This document shows positions 37,419 through 45,087 of a DNA stretch of 64,000 bases, in pieces. The position numbers and the translations under genes are program-made. Origin of the DNA: Streptomyces albidus (ex Kaewkla and Franco 2022) (GTDB lineage: Bacteria; Actinomycetota; Actinomycetes; Streptomycetales; Streptomycetaceae); the NCBI RefSeq assembly GCF_013870515.1, contig NZ_JACBXA010000004.1, positions 38,652 to 102,651 of the forward strand, read 5' to 3'. A model generated the notes under the pieces. The model saw only the letters and a list, made by a program, of their open reading frames with translations. It had not been told where the DNA came from and did not search any database. Every line of letters starts with the position of its first letter. Positions within the stretch are counted from its first letter, which is position 1.

Positions 37419-38648
37419 TCACAGGAATCGGCGGAGAGGAGCCACGGCGGTCTCCTTCAGGCGCTGTGTGGCCGGACGCTTGTGCCAGCGGCCCGCCGCC
37501 ATGCGTTCGCTGAGCAGCAGGTCCTGGTTGAAGTGGCTGTCCAGGCTGGCGGTGAAGGTCTCGTCGAGTACCGCGAGCATCACTTCCTCGTCATGGTCGA
37601 GGGAGCGCCGGTTGAAGTTGGTCGAGCCGATCAGCGAGGCGACCCGGTCGATGGTGAGGACCTTGGCGTGCATCATCGTCGGCTGGTACTGCCAGATCCG
37701 CACCCCGCAGGACAGCAGGTCATCGTAGAAGCGCTGGCCCGCCAGCTGGCAGACCCGCTTGTCGGTGTGTGGCCCGGGGAGAAGGACCTCCACCTCCACT
37801 CCCCTTCGGGCAGTCCGGCACAGCAGATCGATGAAGTGCTCGTCCGGCGCGAAGTAGGCGGTCGCGATCCGTACTCGCTCCTCCGCGGACTCGAGAACCA
37901 CGCGGATGAGGGTCTGCATGTCCTGCCAGCCGAAACTGGCCGAGCCGCGAACGACTTGAACCATGGACTCGCCCTGCGGGCTGAGGTCGATGAACCGGTC
38001 GCGGTCGTCGAAGAGTTCGTGGTGGCATTCTGCCCAGTTCTGCGCGAAGGCGGCGGCGATGCCGTCCACGGCCGGGCCGCGGACCTCGACGTGCGTGTCT
38101 CGCCACTCGCGCGCGTTGCGGGCGTCGCCGCACCACTCTTCGGCGATGCCGACACCGCCGGTGAAGGCGACCTGTTCGTCGACCACCAGCGCCTTGCGGT
38201 GGCAGCGGTGATTCTGCTTGAGCGGCGAGAGCCACAACGGTTTGCGGAACCACGCCACGTCGGCCCCCGCCTGCTCCATCATCTGCAGGAGGTCCTTCTC
38301 GATCAGCCGGCTCCCGAAGCCGTCGAGCAGCAGCCGCACACGCACGCCCCGGCGGGCGCGGTCTGCCAGTGCCTCCGCGAACTGCCGGGCGACCTCGCCG
38401 CGCCAGTACACGAACGTCATCATGTCCACCGTGTGCTGTGCCGCCCGAATCCGGGCCAGCATCGCCGGGAAGATCTCATCCCCGTTGCGCAGCGGCGTCA
38501 GGGAGTTGCCTTCGGTGGCGGCGATCCCGATCAGCCGCTCAAGCCGCCGCCGTAGCCGGTGTCTTGCGTCGTCACGAGTGTTCGCGACGGGATCCGGGCG
38601 TGGATCGAGGGAGGGCTGTTCCTGAACAGTCGTCATCGTCACGGTCAC
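37419..38648 (-). CDS. Phospholipase D / cardiolipin synthase-like protein
   Basis: This 409-residue protein has two HKD motifs: HRKALVVDEQVAFTGG (near residue 160) and HAKVLTIDRVASLIGSTN (near residue 320). They form the phosphodiesterase active site with a phospho-histidine intermediate. There is no N-terminal membrane segment, unlike typical cardiolipin synthases, so it is likely a soluble or peripheral phosphatidyltransferase or phospholipase. Starts at GTG 38648 and ATG 38636 are both possible, since neither has a clear ribosome site. It lies between argC and the 42-residue gene. Confidence 0.87.
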   Translation of the reverse strand: MTVTMTTVQEQPSLDPRPDPVANTRDDARHRLRRRLERLIGIAATEGNSLTPLRNGDEIFPAMLARIRAAQHTVDMMTFVYWRGEVARQFAEALADRARRGVRVRLLLDGFGSRLIEKDLLQMMEQAGADVAWFRKPLWLSPLKQNHRCHRKALVVDEQVAFTGGVGIAEEWCGDARNAREWRDTHVEVRGPAVDGIAAAFAQNWAECHHELFDDRDRFIDLSPQGESMVQVVRGSASFGWQDMQTLIRVVLESAEERVRIATAYFAPDEHFIDLLCRTARRGVEVEVLLPGPHTDKRVCQLAGQRFYDDLLSCGVRIWQYQPTMMHAKVLTIDRVASLIGSTNFNRRSLDHDEEVMLAVLDETFTASLDSHFNQDLLLSERMAAGRWHKRPATQRLKETAVAPLRRFL

Positions 38649-38843
38649 CCATATGTCGGAGCGTCATCGCGGCTACGCGTAGGTAGCCCTACAGGGGACG
38701 TCCAAACACACCGTTGAGCCGCACCGGCGCGTGCAGCCGCAGCCAACTGCATGTCACAAGTCGGCGGCGCCGCGACACTGAGCCGCACCCCCTCCTGCGA
38801 ATACAGACGGACCTCTCCCCGCATTCGTCTCGCAGTCGAGCAG

Positions 38844-38880
38844 CCCGGAATCCCGGCACCGCGCGAGCCGGGATTCCGGG
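38844..38880 (-). terminator. Hairpin after the 42-residue gene
   Basis: A perfect 14-bp stem (CCCGGAATCCCGGC and its complement) with a 9-base loop starts 10 bases after the small gene's stop at 38891. No T-run is present. It separates this gene from the phospholipase D-like gene downstream. Confidence 0.72.
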
Positions 38881-38890
38881 CCGGTCCTTT

Positions 38891-39019
38891 TCAGTGGCGG
38901 CCGTGGGCGCTGCTCGCGGCGCCGCCGAAGAGCCTTGCCAGAGCGCGGAAGGGCAGGGTGACGACGGTGACGGCGGCACCGACGATCGTTCGGAGTACAT
39001 CTGCGATGGCGGTGAGCAT
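38891..39019 (-). CDS. Small membrane protein, 42 residues
   Basis: The frame gives 42 residues beginning MLTAIADVLRTIVGAAVTVV and continuing TLPFRALARLFGGAAS, with a short His/Arg tail. One hydrophobic helix (residues about 10-22) is followed by an amphipathic Arg-rich segment, the pattern of short Streptomyces membrane proteins with LPFRALARLFGGA. GGAGG lies 7 bases before the ATG, and a strong terminator follows the stop, which supports a real independent transcription unit. Function unknown. Confidence 0.72.
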   Translation of the reverse strand: MLTAIADVLRTIVGAAVTVVTLPFRALARLFGGAASSAHGRH

Positions 39020-39496
39020 TTCTCTGCCTCCGTTCGTTGACCTGGCTGCGGAGCACACGGCGGTGCCGGTGCCCGGCTGTTGCCGCCTCTGGGTGCCCGT
39101 CGCGCGAGTGCGGAAACTCAGGAGCGGCGGGGCTGTCGGACGGGGCGCTCGCTCTCAACTACGGCGGCATCGCGATGAATCGGCCCACACCCCAGGAGCG
39201 CCAACGGTCTGGCCGACGACGGGCGGTGGCGTCCCATGAGCCTTTGGCCATCCCTCGGCGGCTGAACCACTCGTAGTGACGTCCGGTCGAACGACTTTCC
39301 ACCCCGGCCCTGACGGTCTGCCTCTCCCGTGGCGGTGTGGCACGGAGAGGCAGGGGTACCGAGCTGTCTCGAACCCAGCTCGCCTGGGTGTCGAACCGAT
39401 CGCAGCGGGGTTGTCGGAACGGAACGAGTCGTGACGCGCTGACCCTGACCCCGTGACGAGACGTCAGCATGAAGCCGAGTGCAGGGAGTCATTCGA
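39020..39496. other. Intergenic region with stem-loops upstream of the ATP-grasp gene
   Basis: About 475 bases without a clear gene. A 13-bp stem with one bulge (39319-39354, CTGCCTCTC arm) and a 6-bp stem with ACCCAG/CTGGGT arms near 39379-39394 lie in the middle. They could end a transcript, form part of the leader of the ATP-grasp mRNA, or belong to a small RNA. I cannot choose between these. Confidence 0.45.
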
Positions 39497-40777
39497 ATGG
39501 TCAGCAGGCCGGAGAACGTATTCGTGCTGGGGCTCGACGAGCGCAACCGCGAGCTTCTGCACGACCTTCCCCATCTGGCTTCGTATCGCTTCCATGAGCT
39601 GCTCGGCAAGGAGGAGCTCATGGAGGACGAAGAGGTGCCGCTACGCCGCCTGTTGGAGAAGGCGGAGCGCAGGCTGGAAGCCTTCGACGGGCCCGTCGAC
39701 GCCATCGTGGGGTACTGGGACTTCCCGGTGAGTTCGATGGTGCCGATCCTCTGCGAGCGCCACGGGCTGCCGACCGCTTCTCTGGAATCGGTGGTGAAGT
39801 GCGAGAACAAGTACTGGAGCCGGCTGGAGCAGCAGAAGGCCTGCGACGCGCACCCGCCCTTCGCTCTGGTGGACCTCGACGACCCGAGGCGGCCGAGGGA
39901 GCTCAACTTCCCGATGTGGCTGAAGCCGGTGAAGTCCTACTCCTCCGCGCTGGCGTTCCAGGTGAAGGACGCCGAGCAGTTCGACGACGCCGTCTCCCAG
40001 ATCCGGGAGGGAATCGGCGGAATCGGCGAGGCCTTTGACGTCGTTCTCTCGATGCTGGACCTTCCGCCTGAGGTTGCGGAGGCGGGCGGGCAGGATGCGT
40101 GTCTGGCCGAGGAGGAGATCTCCGGTCGGCAGCTCACGGTGGAGGGCTACAGCATCGACGGCAAGGTCCACTGCTACGGCGTGGTCGACTCCATTCAGTA
40201 CGAGGGCACGTCGAGCTTCCTGCGGTACCAGTACCCGTCTTCAGTGCCGGCCGATATCGCCGACCGGCTGATCGACGCCTCCAGCCGGGTCGTGCGGCAG
40301 ATCGGCTTGGACAACTCGACGTTCAACATCGAGTTCTTCTGGGATCCGGAGCGGGACCGGATCAACATCGTGGAGGTCAACCCGCGGCTGTCGCAGTCGC
40401 ACGCCCCGCTGTTCGAGTACGTCGACGGGGTGCCCAACCACGAGTGCATGATCAGCCTCGCGCTCGGCCGGGCTCCCCAACTGCCGTACCGCAAGGGCTC
40501 GTACAACGTGGCCGGGAAGTGGTTCCTGCGGCGCTTCTCCGACGGGTACGTACGCAAGAGCCCGAGCGAAGAGGACATCGCACGGGTCGAGCGAGAGGTG
40601 CCCGACACGATCGTGGACATCACAGCCACCCAGGGAGGACGGCTGTCCGATCTGCCCTCGCAGGACAGCTACAGCTATGAGCTGGCGGCCCTTTACATCG
40701 GAGCCCAGGACGAGGACGAACTGAAGTCGAAATACGAACGCTGCATCGACCTGCTGCCATTCGAATTCGACGAGTAG
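39497..40777 (+). CDS. ATP-grasp domain enzyme
   Basis: This 426-residue protein has an N-terminal Rossmann-like region (residues 1-100), a central ATP-grasp domain with MWLKPVKSYSSALAF (near residue 140, nucleotide lysine) and NIVEVNPRLSQSHAPLFEY (near residue 295, magnesium ligands), and a C-terminal accessory domain. Such carboxylate-amine or carboxylate-thiol ligases join an acid, activated as acyl phosphate, to a nucleophile. The ATG at 39497 has AGGGAG 8 bases upstream. No peptide precursor or partner enzyme is adjacent, so the substrate is unknown. Monocistronic by context. Confidence 0.85.
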   Translation: MVSRPENVFVLGLDERNRELLHDLPHLASYRFHELLGKEELMEDEEVPLRRLLEKAERRLEAFDGPVDAIVGYWDFPVSSMVPILCERHGLPTASLESVVKCENKYWSRLEQQKACDAHPPFALVDLDDPRRPRELNFPMWLKPVKSYSSALAFQVKDAEQFDDAVSQIREGIGGIGEAFDVVLSMLDLPPEVAEAGGQDACLAEEEISGRQLTVEGYSIDGKVHCYGVVDSIQYEGTSSFLRYQYPSSVPADIADRLIDASSRVVRQIGLDNSTFNIEFFWDPERDRINIVEVNPRLSQSHAPLFEYVDGVPNHECMISLALGRAPQLPYRKGSYNVAGKWFLRRFSDGYVRKSPSEEDIARVEREVPDTIVDITATQGGRLSDLPSQDSYSYELAALYIGAQDEDELKSKYERCIDLLPFEFDE

Positions 40778-41540
40778 AAGCGCGTTCCCGGCGACGGCAG
40801 GCTCCCGCCCCATGACGCACGTCGACGGCCACCGCGTGGCCACCACGGAGCAGGTCGGCGTCTCTTCCCCGGTGTGACGACGAGCGCTCAGGCGGTATTC
40901 GCCCTCAGCGTGGCGCTGCACCACCTGGTCGTCCGCCGCTGCCACCGGAGGCCCGAGTCGGCCACGCGTCCGCTGAAAAGATGCCTACTACACGTAGCAG
41001 GCGGTCACCCGTTTACCGTGCGGGCGCGTGGGCACCTCGTGCTCCGGCCGGTGGGCTACCGGTGGGCACGTCCGCCCGAGACGCTCCGTACTCAGGAGGA
41101 TCCTTGGCCAGCATGGTTCCCGCGCTCGACGCGCCCTCCGGCCGGGGCACCTCGTCCACGCTGCAAGCCGTCACCGCGAGTGTCGAGGAGCCGGCGCTTC
41201 AGGCAGCGCGCTGCCGCGGCCCGAGGCGTACGGCGCCGGCCCGTGCGGAGCCGGCACCGGAGGTGGACGATCAGGCCGCCTCTGCCGCCCAGGCAGCTTC
41301 GCGCCACGGAGCCCGACGGGCTCGGCATCCATCCGCTGCACAAGCTGAGAGTGCCCGCCGCCTCCGTCCTCGACGAGCTGTTCGACCGACTGACGTCGGC
41401 GCTCGAGAGGACTGGCGATCTGGAGTCCCTACGAGAGCTCCTGCGAGCCGTCGCGACTCGGCACCGCGGCCCTCCCCTCGTTCCGACCAGGCGCCCCCGG
41501 GAGGACACACCGCACACCGCGCACCTCACCGGAGGAGACC
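40778..41540. other. Gene-poor region before the haem-oxygenase-like gene
   Basis: No convincing gene is seen in about 760 bases. One frame across 41310-41490 reads as a Leu/Arg-rich amphipathic helix (LDELFDRLTSALERTGD) that may be a decayed or frameshifted small gene, but it lacks a good start. The leader of the next gene ends in a strong GGAGGAGA ribosome site. Confidence 0.4.
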
Positions 41541-42566
41541 ATGACTTCCTCGCCGGCCTCGACCACCGTCCGTACGGGCGGCCCGGCGGAACTTCCGCAG
41601 CCGCGGGGCGAGTTGTCCGCCGCGGTCATCGACGCGATGCGTCGGCCGCCCGGATCCGTGGAACCCGAATGGCCGACGGTCGTCGGAGCCGACCCCTTCG
41701 GGGACGACCTGCACCTTGCCCTGTACCTGTCCTACGAGCTGCACTACCGGGGCATGCGTGGCGTCGATGCAGGCTGGGAGTGGAATCCCGGCCTCCTGCG
41801 ACTGCGGGCATCGCTGGAGCAGGTCTTTCTGGAGGAGCTGCGCACGGGGGCCGCCGGCGGTGACGACGTCACCGGAGAGCTGGACGCCCTGCTGGTGGAG
41901 CCTTCGGGCGGCGCCGGCACGTCCCGGAGGCTGGCCGAACGGGGCGAGTGGTGGCAGATGCGCGAGTACTTCGTCCACCGCTCCGTCTACCACCTCAAGG
42001 AGGCCGACCCCCACGCCTGGGTGATCCCGCGCCTGCACGGCCGGGCTAAGGCGGCGCTGGTCGCCGTGGAGTACGACGAGTTCGGAGCGGGCCGGGCGGA
42101 GCGTGTGCACGCCCGGCTGTTCGCCGACCTGCTCACCGGGGCCGGGCTGGACGCCGGCTACCTGCACTACCTGGACGACGTGCCCGCGCCCGCCCTCGCC
42201 ATCGTCAACATGATGTCCCTGTTCGGACTGCACCACGGCCTGCGCGGAGCTCTTGTCGGCCACTTCGCCGTCGTCGAGACGACCAGCGCACCCGCCTCCC
42301 GGAGCATGGTGCGCGCCCTGGAGCGGATGGACGCCCACCCCGCCTGCGTCCACTTCTACAGCGAACACGTCGAAGCCGACGCCGTGCACGAACAGGTGAT
42401 GCGACGCGACGTCGTCGGTGGCCTCCTGGAGGACGAGCCGGAACTCGCCGCGGACGTCGTTCTCGGCATCCAGGCCACCGATCTTCTGGAGGGCCGCCTG
42501 ACCGGGCACCTCGACCGGTCCTGGGACGAAGGCGTCACCTCACTGAGGCGTCCCGTCGCCCGCTGA
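41541..42566 (+). CDS. Iron-containing redox enzyme family (haem-oxygenase-like diiron, HDO)
   Basis: This 341-residue protein has the all-helical haem-oxygenase-like fold seen in HDO diiron enzymes. Likely metal ligands are the Glu/His of SYELHYRG (near residue 65), Glu and His in REYFVHRSVYHLKEADP (near residue 145) and the later EYDEF, HHGLRGALVGHFAVVE and HACVHFYSEHVEADAVHE segments. HDOs carry out oxidative C-C and C-N chemistry. GGAGGAGACC directly precedes the ATG. Its 3' end overlaps the convergent CDGSH gene by 27 bases. The substrate is unknown. Confidence 0.85.
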   Translation: MTSSPASTTVRTGGPAELPQPRGELSAAVIDAMRRPPGSVEPEWPTVVGADPFGDDLHLALYLSYELHYRGMRGVDAGWEWNPGLLRLRASLEQVFLEELRTGAAGGDDVTGELDALLVEPSGGAGTSRRLAERGEWWQMREYFVHRSVYHLKEADPHAWVIPRLHGRAKAALVAVEYDEFGAGRAERVHARLFADLLTGAGLDAGYLHYLDDVPAPALAIVNMMSLFGLHHGLRGALVGHFAVVETTSAPASRSMVRALERMDAHPACVHFYSEHVEADAVHEQVMRRDVVGGLLEDEPELAADVVLGIQATDLLEGRLTGHLDRSWDEGVTSLRRPVAR

Positions 42567-42893
42567 CTTCTCCTCGTACTTCGCGCCGCTGCCGTCGGGG
42601 TCGCCACCCTCCTCCGGGCAGCCCGGCGCGGCGGGGCGTGAATGCCTCCGATGGCTGGTGTCGCACCACGGGAAGGTGCGGCTGCGGCGGCAGGCGCACA
42701 GCGCCACCATGAACCGGTCCGATCTCGCCGTACGTCCGTCGCCCAGGTCGACCTCCACGGGACCCTCGATGAGGACCGGGCCCCCAGGGTCGACGACCAC
42801 GCGGCGGGCCACTCGGTCCTCACGGCGTGACACTCCGGACGGGGGGCCCGGTTCGGACGCGGGATCAGGTTCCTGGCCGTACGAGGTCGGCAC
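42540..42893 (-). CDS. CDGSH iron-sulfur domain protein
   Basis: This 117-residue protein has a CDGSH-type cluster motif, ALCACRRSRTFPWCDTSH, in which two Cys of CxC, a third Cys and a His are the 2Fe-2S ligands; here the usual CDGSH reads CDTSH. N- and C-terminal parts are Pro/Gly-rich and low in structure. The GTG at 42893 overlaps the upstream methyltransferase by 29 bases; a GTG at 42833 is an alternative start. The 3' end overlaps the HDO gene on the other strand, so the messages would be complementary over 27 bases. It may serve as an electron carrier for the HDO. Confidence 0.78.
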   Translation of the reverse strand: MPTSYGQEPDPASEPGPPSGVSRREDRVARRVVVDPGGPVLIEGPVEVDLGDGRTARSDRFMVALCACRRSRTFPWCDTSHRRHSRPAAPGCPEEGGDPDGSGAKYEEKSAGDGTPQ

Positions 42894-43524
42894 GTACGAT
42901 CACCAACTCCTCTTCTCGCTGTCCCGGAGCGATCAGCCCCTGCTCTTCCAACCAGCTGGCACGCTCGCGGAGCACCGGGCCGAAGGGCTGGCTGCGATAC
43001 GCCGTGACAGCAGCCCTCAGACCCGCCTCACGCAGCAGCCGAACCGTGAGCTGGGGCCCGCACAGGGCCGAGTGAACGATGAGCAGCATGCCCCTCTCGG
43101 CGAGCAGCCCTGGCGCCGCCCGGCAGAGGCGATCGATGCAGTCCCGGCCCGTCTGACCGGCGTGCCAGGAGCGCTCTCTGCGGCCGCTTCGGGTCTTCTT
43201 CGGTCCGGGGACGTAGGGCGGGTTCGCCGTCACCACGTCGAAGCGGCCGGGAGCCTTGCTGAGGAAGTCGCCACGGTGAACGGTCACCGGCAGTTTCCGT
43301 AGGCGGGCGTTCCAGCGAGCAGCCAGGGCGGCCCGTGCGGACAGATCCACGGCGTGCACTTCCCCGACGCCCAGGCGGGCACCCGTCAGTGCGACCACGC
43401 CGGTGCCCGTACAGATGTCGAGCATCCGAGCACCGCACGGGATCGAGGCGCGGTGAAGGGCCTCGATCAACAAGTCGGTGTCAGCCTGCGGGGCGTACAC
43501 CCCCGGGGGTCTCAGAAGCCACAC
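42865..43524 (-). CDS. HemK/MTQ2-like SAM-dependent methyltransferase
   Basis: This 219-residue class I methyltransferase has a SAM motif in MLDICTGTGVVALTGA (near residue 40) and the NPPYVPGP motif near residue 110 that marks N5-glutamine or adenine/cytosine methylation. The start at the GTG 43524 gives the compact MTQ2-type length; longer upstream frame is unlikely coding. Targets could be a release factor-like protein or small molecule. It overlaps the CDGSH gene and probably shares its operon. Confidence 0.8.
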   Translation of the reverse strand: MWLLRPPGVYAPQADTDLLIEALHRASIPCGARMLDICTGTGVVALTGARLGVGEVHAVDLSARAALAARWNARLRKLPVTVHRGDFLSKAPGRFDVVTANPPYVPGPKKTRSGRRERSWHAGQTGRDCIDRLCRAAPGLLAERGMLLIVHSALCGPQLTVRLLREAGLRAAVTAYRSQPFGPVLRERASWLEEQGLIAPGQREEELVIVRADLVRPGT

Positions 43525-43850
43525 AGCCGCCCGTGTTCCTCGGCGCCGTCCGGCTAAACGGTGCAGGTGGGGGGCGGTCGGGAGGTGCGACGCCGGAGGC
43601 CGTGCGGGCACGAACACATGAGGGACGACGACTGGTGACCTCCCGCCGGCATCTGCACAGGAGATGGCAGGCGCTCGGGCCGTGAGACCTCCCGTCCTAT
43701 GGCCGACCAGTGGTCCGTGCCGGCACATGGGGGTTCCTCGTCCGCGTTCCACTTCGGCGGTTGGCTGACCGACTGGGTGAATACACACGAACACGTGGGA
43801 AACCCGCCCGGTTCCAAGACACATCGCGAACGAGTGAGGTTGTTTCTCCC
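43525..43850. other. Intergenic region before the DUF2267 gene
   Basis: These 325 bases between divergent genes show no gene. Weak sigma-like words appear near 43755-43780, but no box pair stands out, so I cannot name a promoter. Confidence 0.4.
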
Positions 43851-44243
43851 ATGCGTGACGACGAGTTGCTGGCAGAGATCCGCGACCAGGGTGACTACAA
43901 GGACCAACAGGAGGCACACGCGGTGCTGGATGCCGTGCTGTCGGTCCTCGCTTCCCGTATCACCTCCAGCGAAGCCGCGGATCTGGCTTCACAGCTCCCC
44001 TCACCCCTGGACCAGGCCCTACGCGACCCGAACGGTGCCAGCGGCGAGTCGTTCGATCTCGCCGAGTTCCACCGCCGCGTTGAGGAGCGGACGGGACGGG
44101 GCCCTCACACCGCCGAACGGGATGCCACTGCGGTGCTTTCGACGCTCCCCGCTGCCGTGTCCGCCGGCCAAGTCCGCCATCTCGTCACGCAGTTGCCCGA
44201 CGACTTCGCTGCGCTCTTCAACCGGCAGGAAGCGAGGCCATGA
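43851..44243 (+). CDS. DUF2267 protein
   Basis: This 130-residue protein has the two tandem helical repeats of DUF2267: VLDAVLSVLASRITSSEAADLASQLPSPL (residues about 22-50) and a second near residues 93-125 with VLSTLPAAVSAGQVRHLVTQLP. It is an all-helical soluble protein often near general stress genes; its function is unknown. The start ATG at 43851 has GAGG 11 bases upstream. Confidence 0.87.
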   Translation: MRDDELLAEIRDQGDYKDQQEAHAVLDAVLSVLASRITSSEAADLASQLPSPLDQALRDPNGASGESFDLAEFHRRVEERTGRGPHTAERDATAVLSTLPAAVSAGQVRHLVTQLPDDFAALFNRQEARP

Positions 44244-44264
44244 CGCTTCCTGCGCCGCGGGATC

Positions 44265-44290
44265 GGGCCCGGCCCCCTGTCAGCGGGCCC
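44265..44290. terminator. Possible hairpin between convergent DUF2267 and response regulator genes
   Basis: GGGCCC at 44265-44270 and 44285-44290 can pair around a 14-base loop, between stops at 44243 and 44334. The stem is short, so this is tentative. Confidence 0.35.
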
Positions 44291-44333
44291 ATACACCGTC
44301 CTGTGTCGCGCGACCGGCCAGGAAAGTGAACGA

Positions 44334-44999
44334 TCAGGTGGTGGACTCGGGTTCGAGTCCGGCGTCGCGTGCGAGGAGCGCGGCCTGGACCCGGTTCCGG
44401 CATCCGAGTTTTGTCAGGATGCGGCTGACGTAGGTCTTGACGGTTGCTTCGCTCATGTGGAGTCGGGAGCCGGTGTCGGCGTTGGACAGCCCCTCGCCGA
44501 GCAGGGCGAGCACCTCGCGCTCTCGTTCGGTCAGGACGGCGAGCCGGCGCCGGGCCCCTTCTTCACGGGCGGCGGCCCCGGAGTTGAAGGTGTCCACCAC
44601 TTGCCGCGTCGCCGGCGGGGAGAGGTAGGCGTCTCCGGCAGCTGCCGCCCGGACGGCGTTGATGAGCTCCTCGGGTGCCGAGTCCTTGAGCAGAAATCCG
44701 GCACCGCCGTGGCTGAGCGCTCCCAGTACGTTGCCGCGTTCTCCGAACGTGGTGAGGATCAACCCCCGTACGGATGGCGCGGTCCGGCGCAGTTCGGCCA
44801 GCGCGGACAGGCCGTCGAGCACGGGCATCCGGATGTCGAGCAGGGCGACGTCGACCGAGAGGCGCCGCGCCGACTCGACCGCGTCGCGCCCGTTTTCAGC
44901 CTCGCCGACGACGTCGATGTCGTCGGCCGAGGCGAGAATCGTCCTGATGCCGGTGCGGATGAGCGGCTCATCGTCGGCGACGAGGACCCGGATCACCAC
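44334..44999 (-). CDS. LuxR/NarL-type response regulator
   Basis: This 221-residue protein has a receiver domain with phospho-acceptor Asp55 (LLDIRMP) and an acidic pocket at Asp9-Asp10, and a C-terminal LuxR helix-turn-helix (LTEREREVLALLGEGLSN, residues about 150-210). It is the partner of the kinase encoded just upstream. I chose the GTG at 44999, 5 bases after GAGG; the GTG at 45005 overlaps that site. An exceptionally stable hairpin sits between kinase and regulator genes. Target genes are not known. Confidence 0.92.
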   Translation of the reverse strand: MVIRVLVADDEPLIRTGIRTILASADDIDVVGEAENGRDAVESARRLSVDVALLDIRMPVLDGLSALAELRRTAPSVRGLILTTFGERGNVLGALSHGGAGFLLKDSAPEELINAVRAAAAGDAYLSPPATRQVVDTFNSGAAAREEGARRRLAVLTEREREVLALLGEGLSNADTGSRLHMSEATVKTYVSRILTKLGCRNRVQAALLARDAGLEPESTT

Positions 45000-45045
45000 G
45001 GTCACCTCAGTGCAGGTCGGAGATACGATGCCCGGCCATCATGCC

Positions 45046-45077
45046 CTGCACCCGGGCTGGTCACAGCTCGGGTGCAG
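45046..45077 (-). terminator. Strong hairpin between kinase and response regulator genes
   Basis: A 14-bp stem (CTGCACCCG arm extended inward, one G-U pair) with a four-base loop starts 10 bases after the kinase stop. It may attenuate or end kinase transcription, or stabilise the kinase mRNA, so that kinase and regulator are produced in unequal amounts. Confidence 0.6.
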
Positions 45078-45087
45078 GAAGAAGCTC

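Noticed and set aside
41310..41490. Leu/Arg-rich frame before the HDO gene
   Set aside because: No good start or ribosome site, and the flanking frame is low-complexity; it could be a relic but is not supported as a gene.
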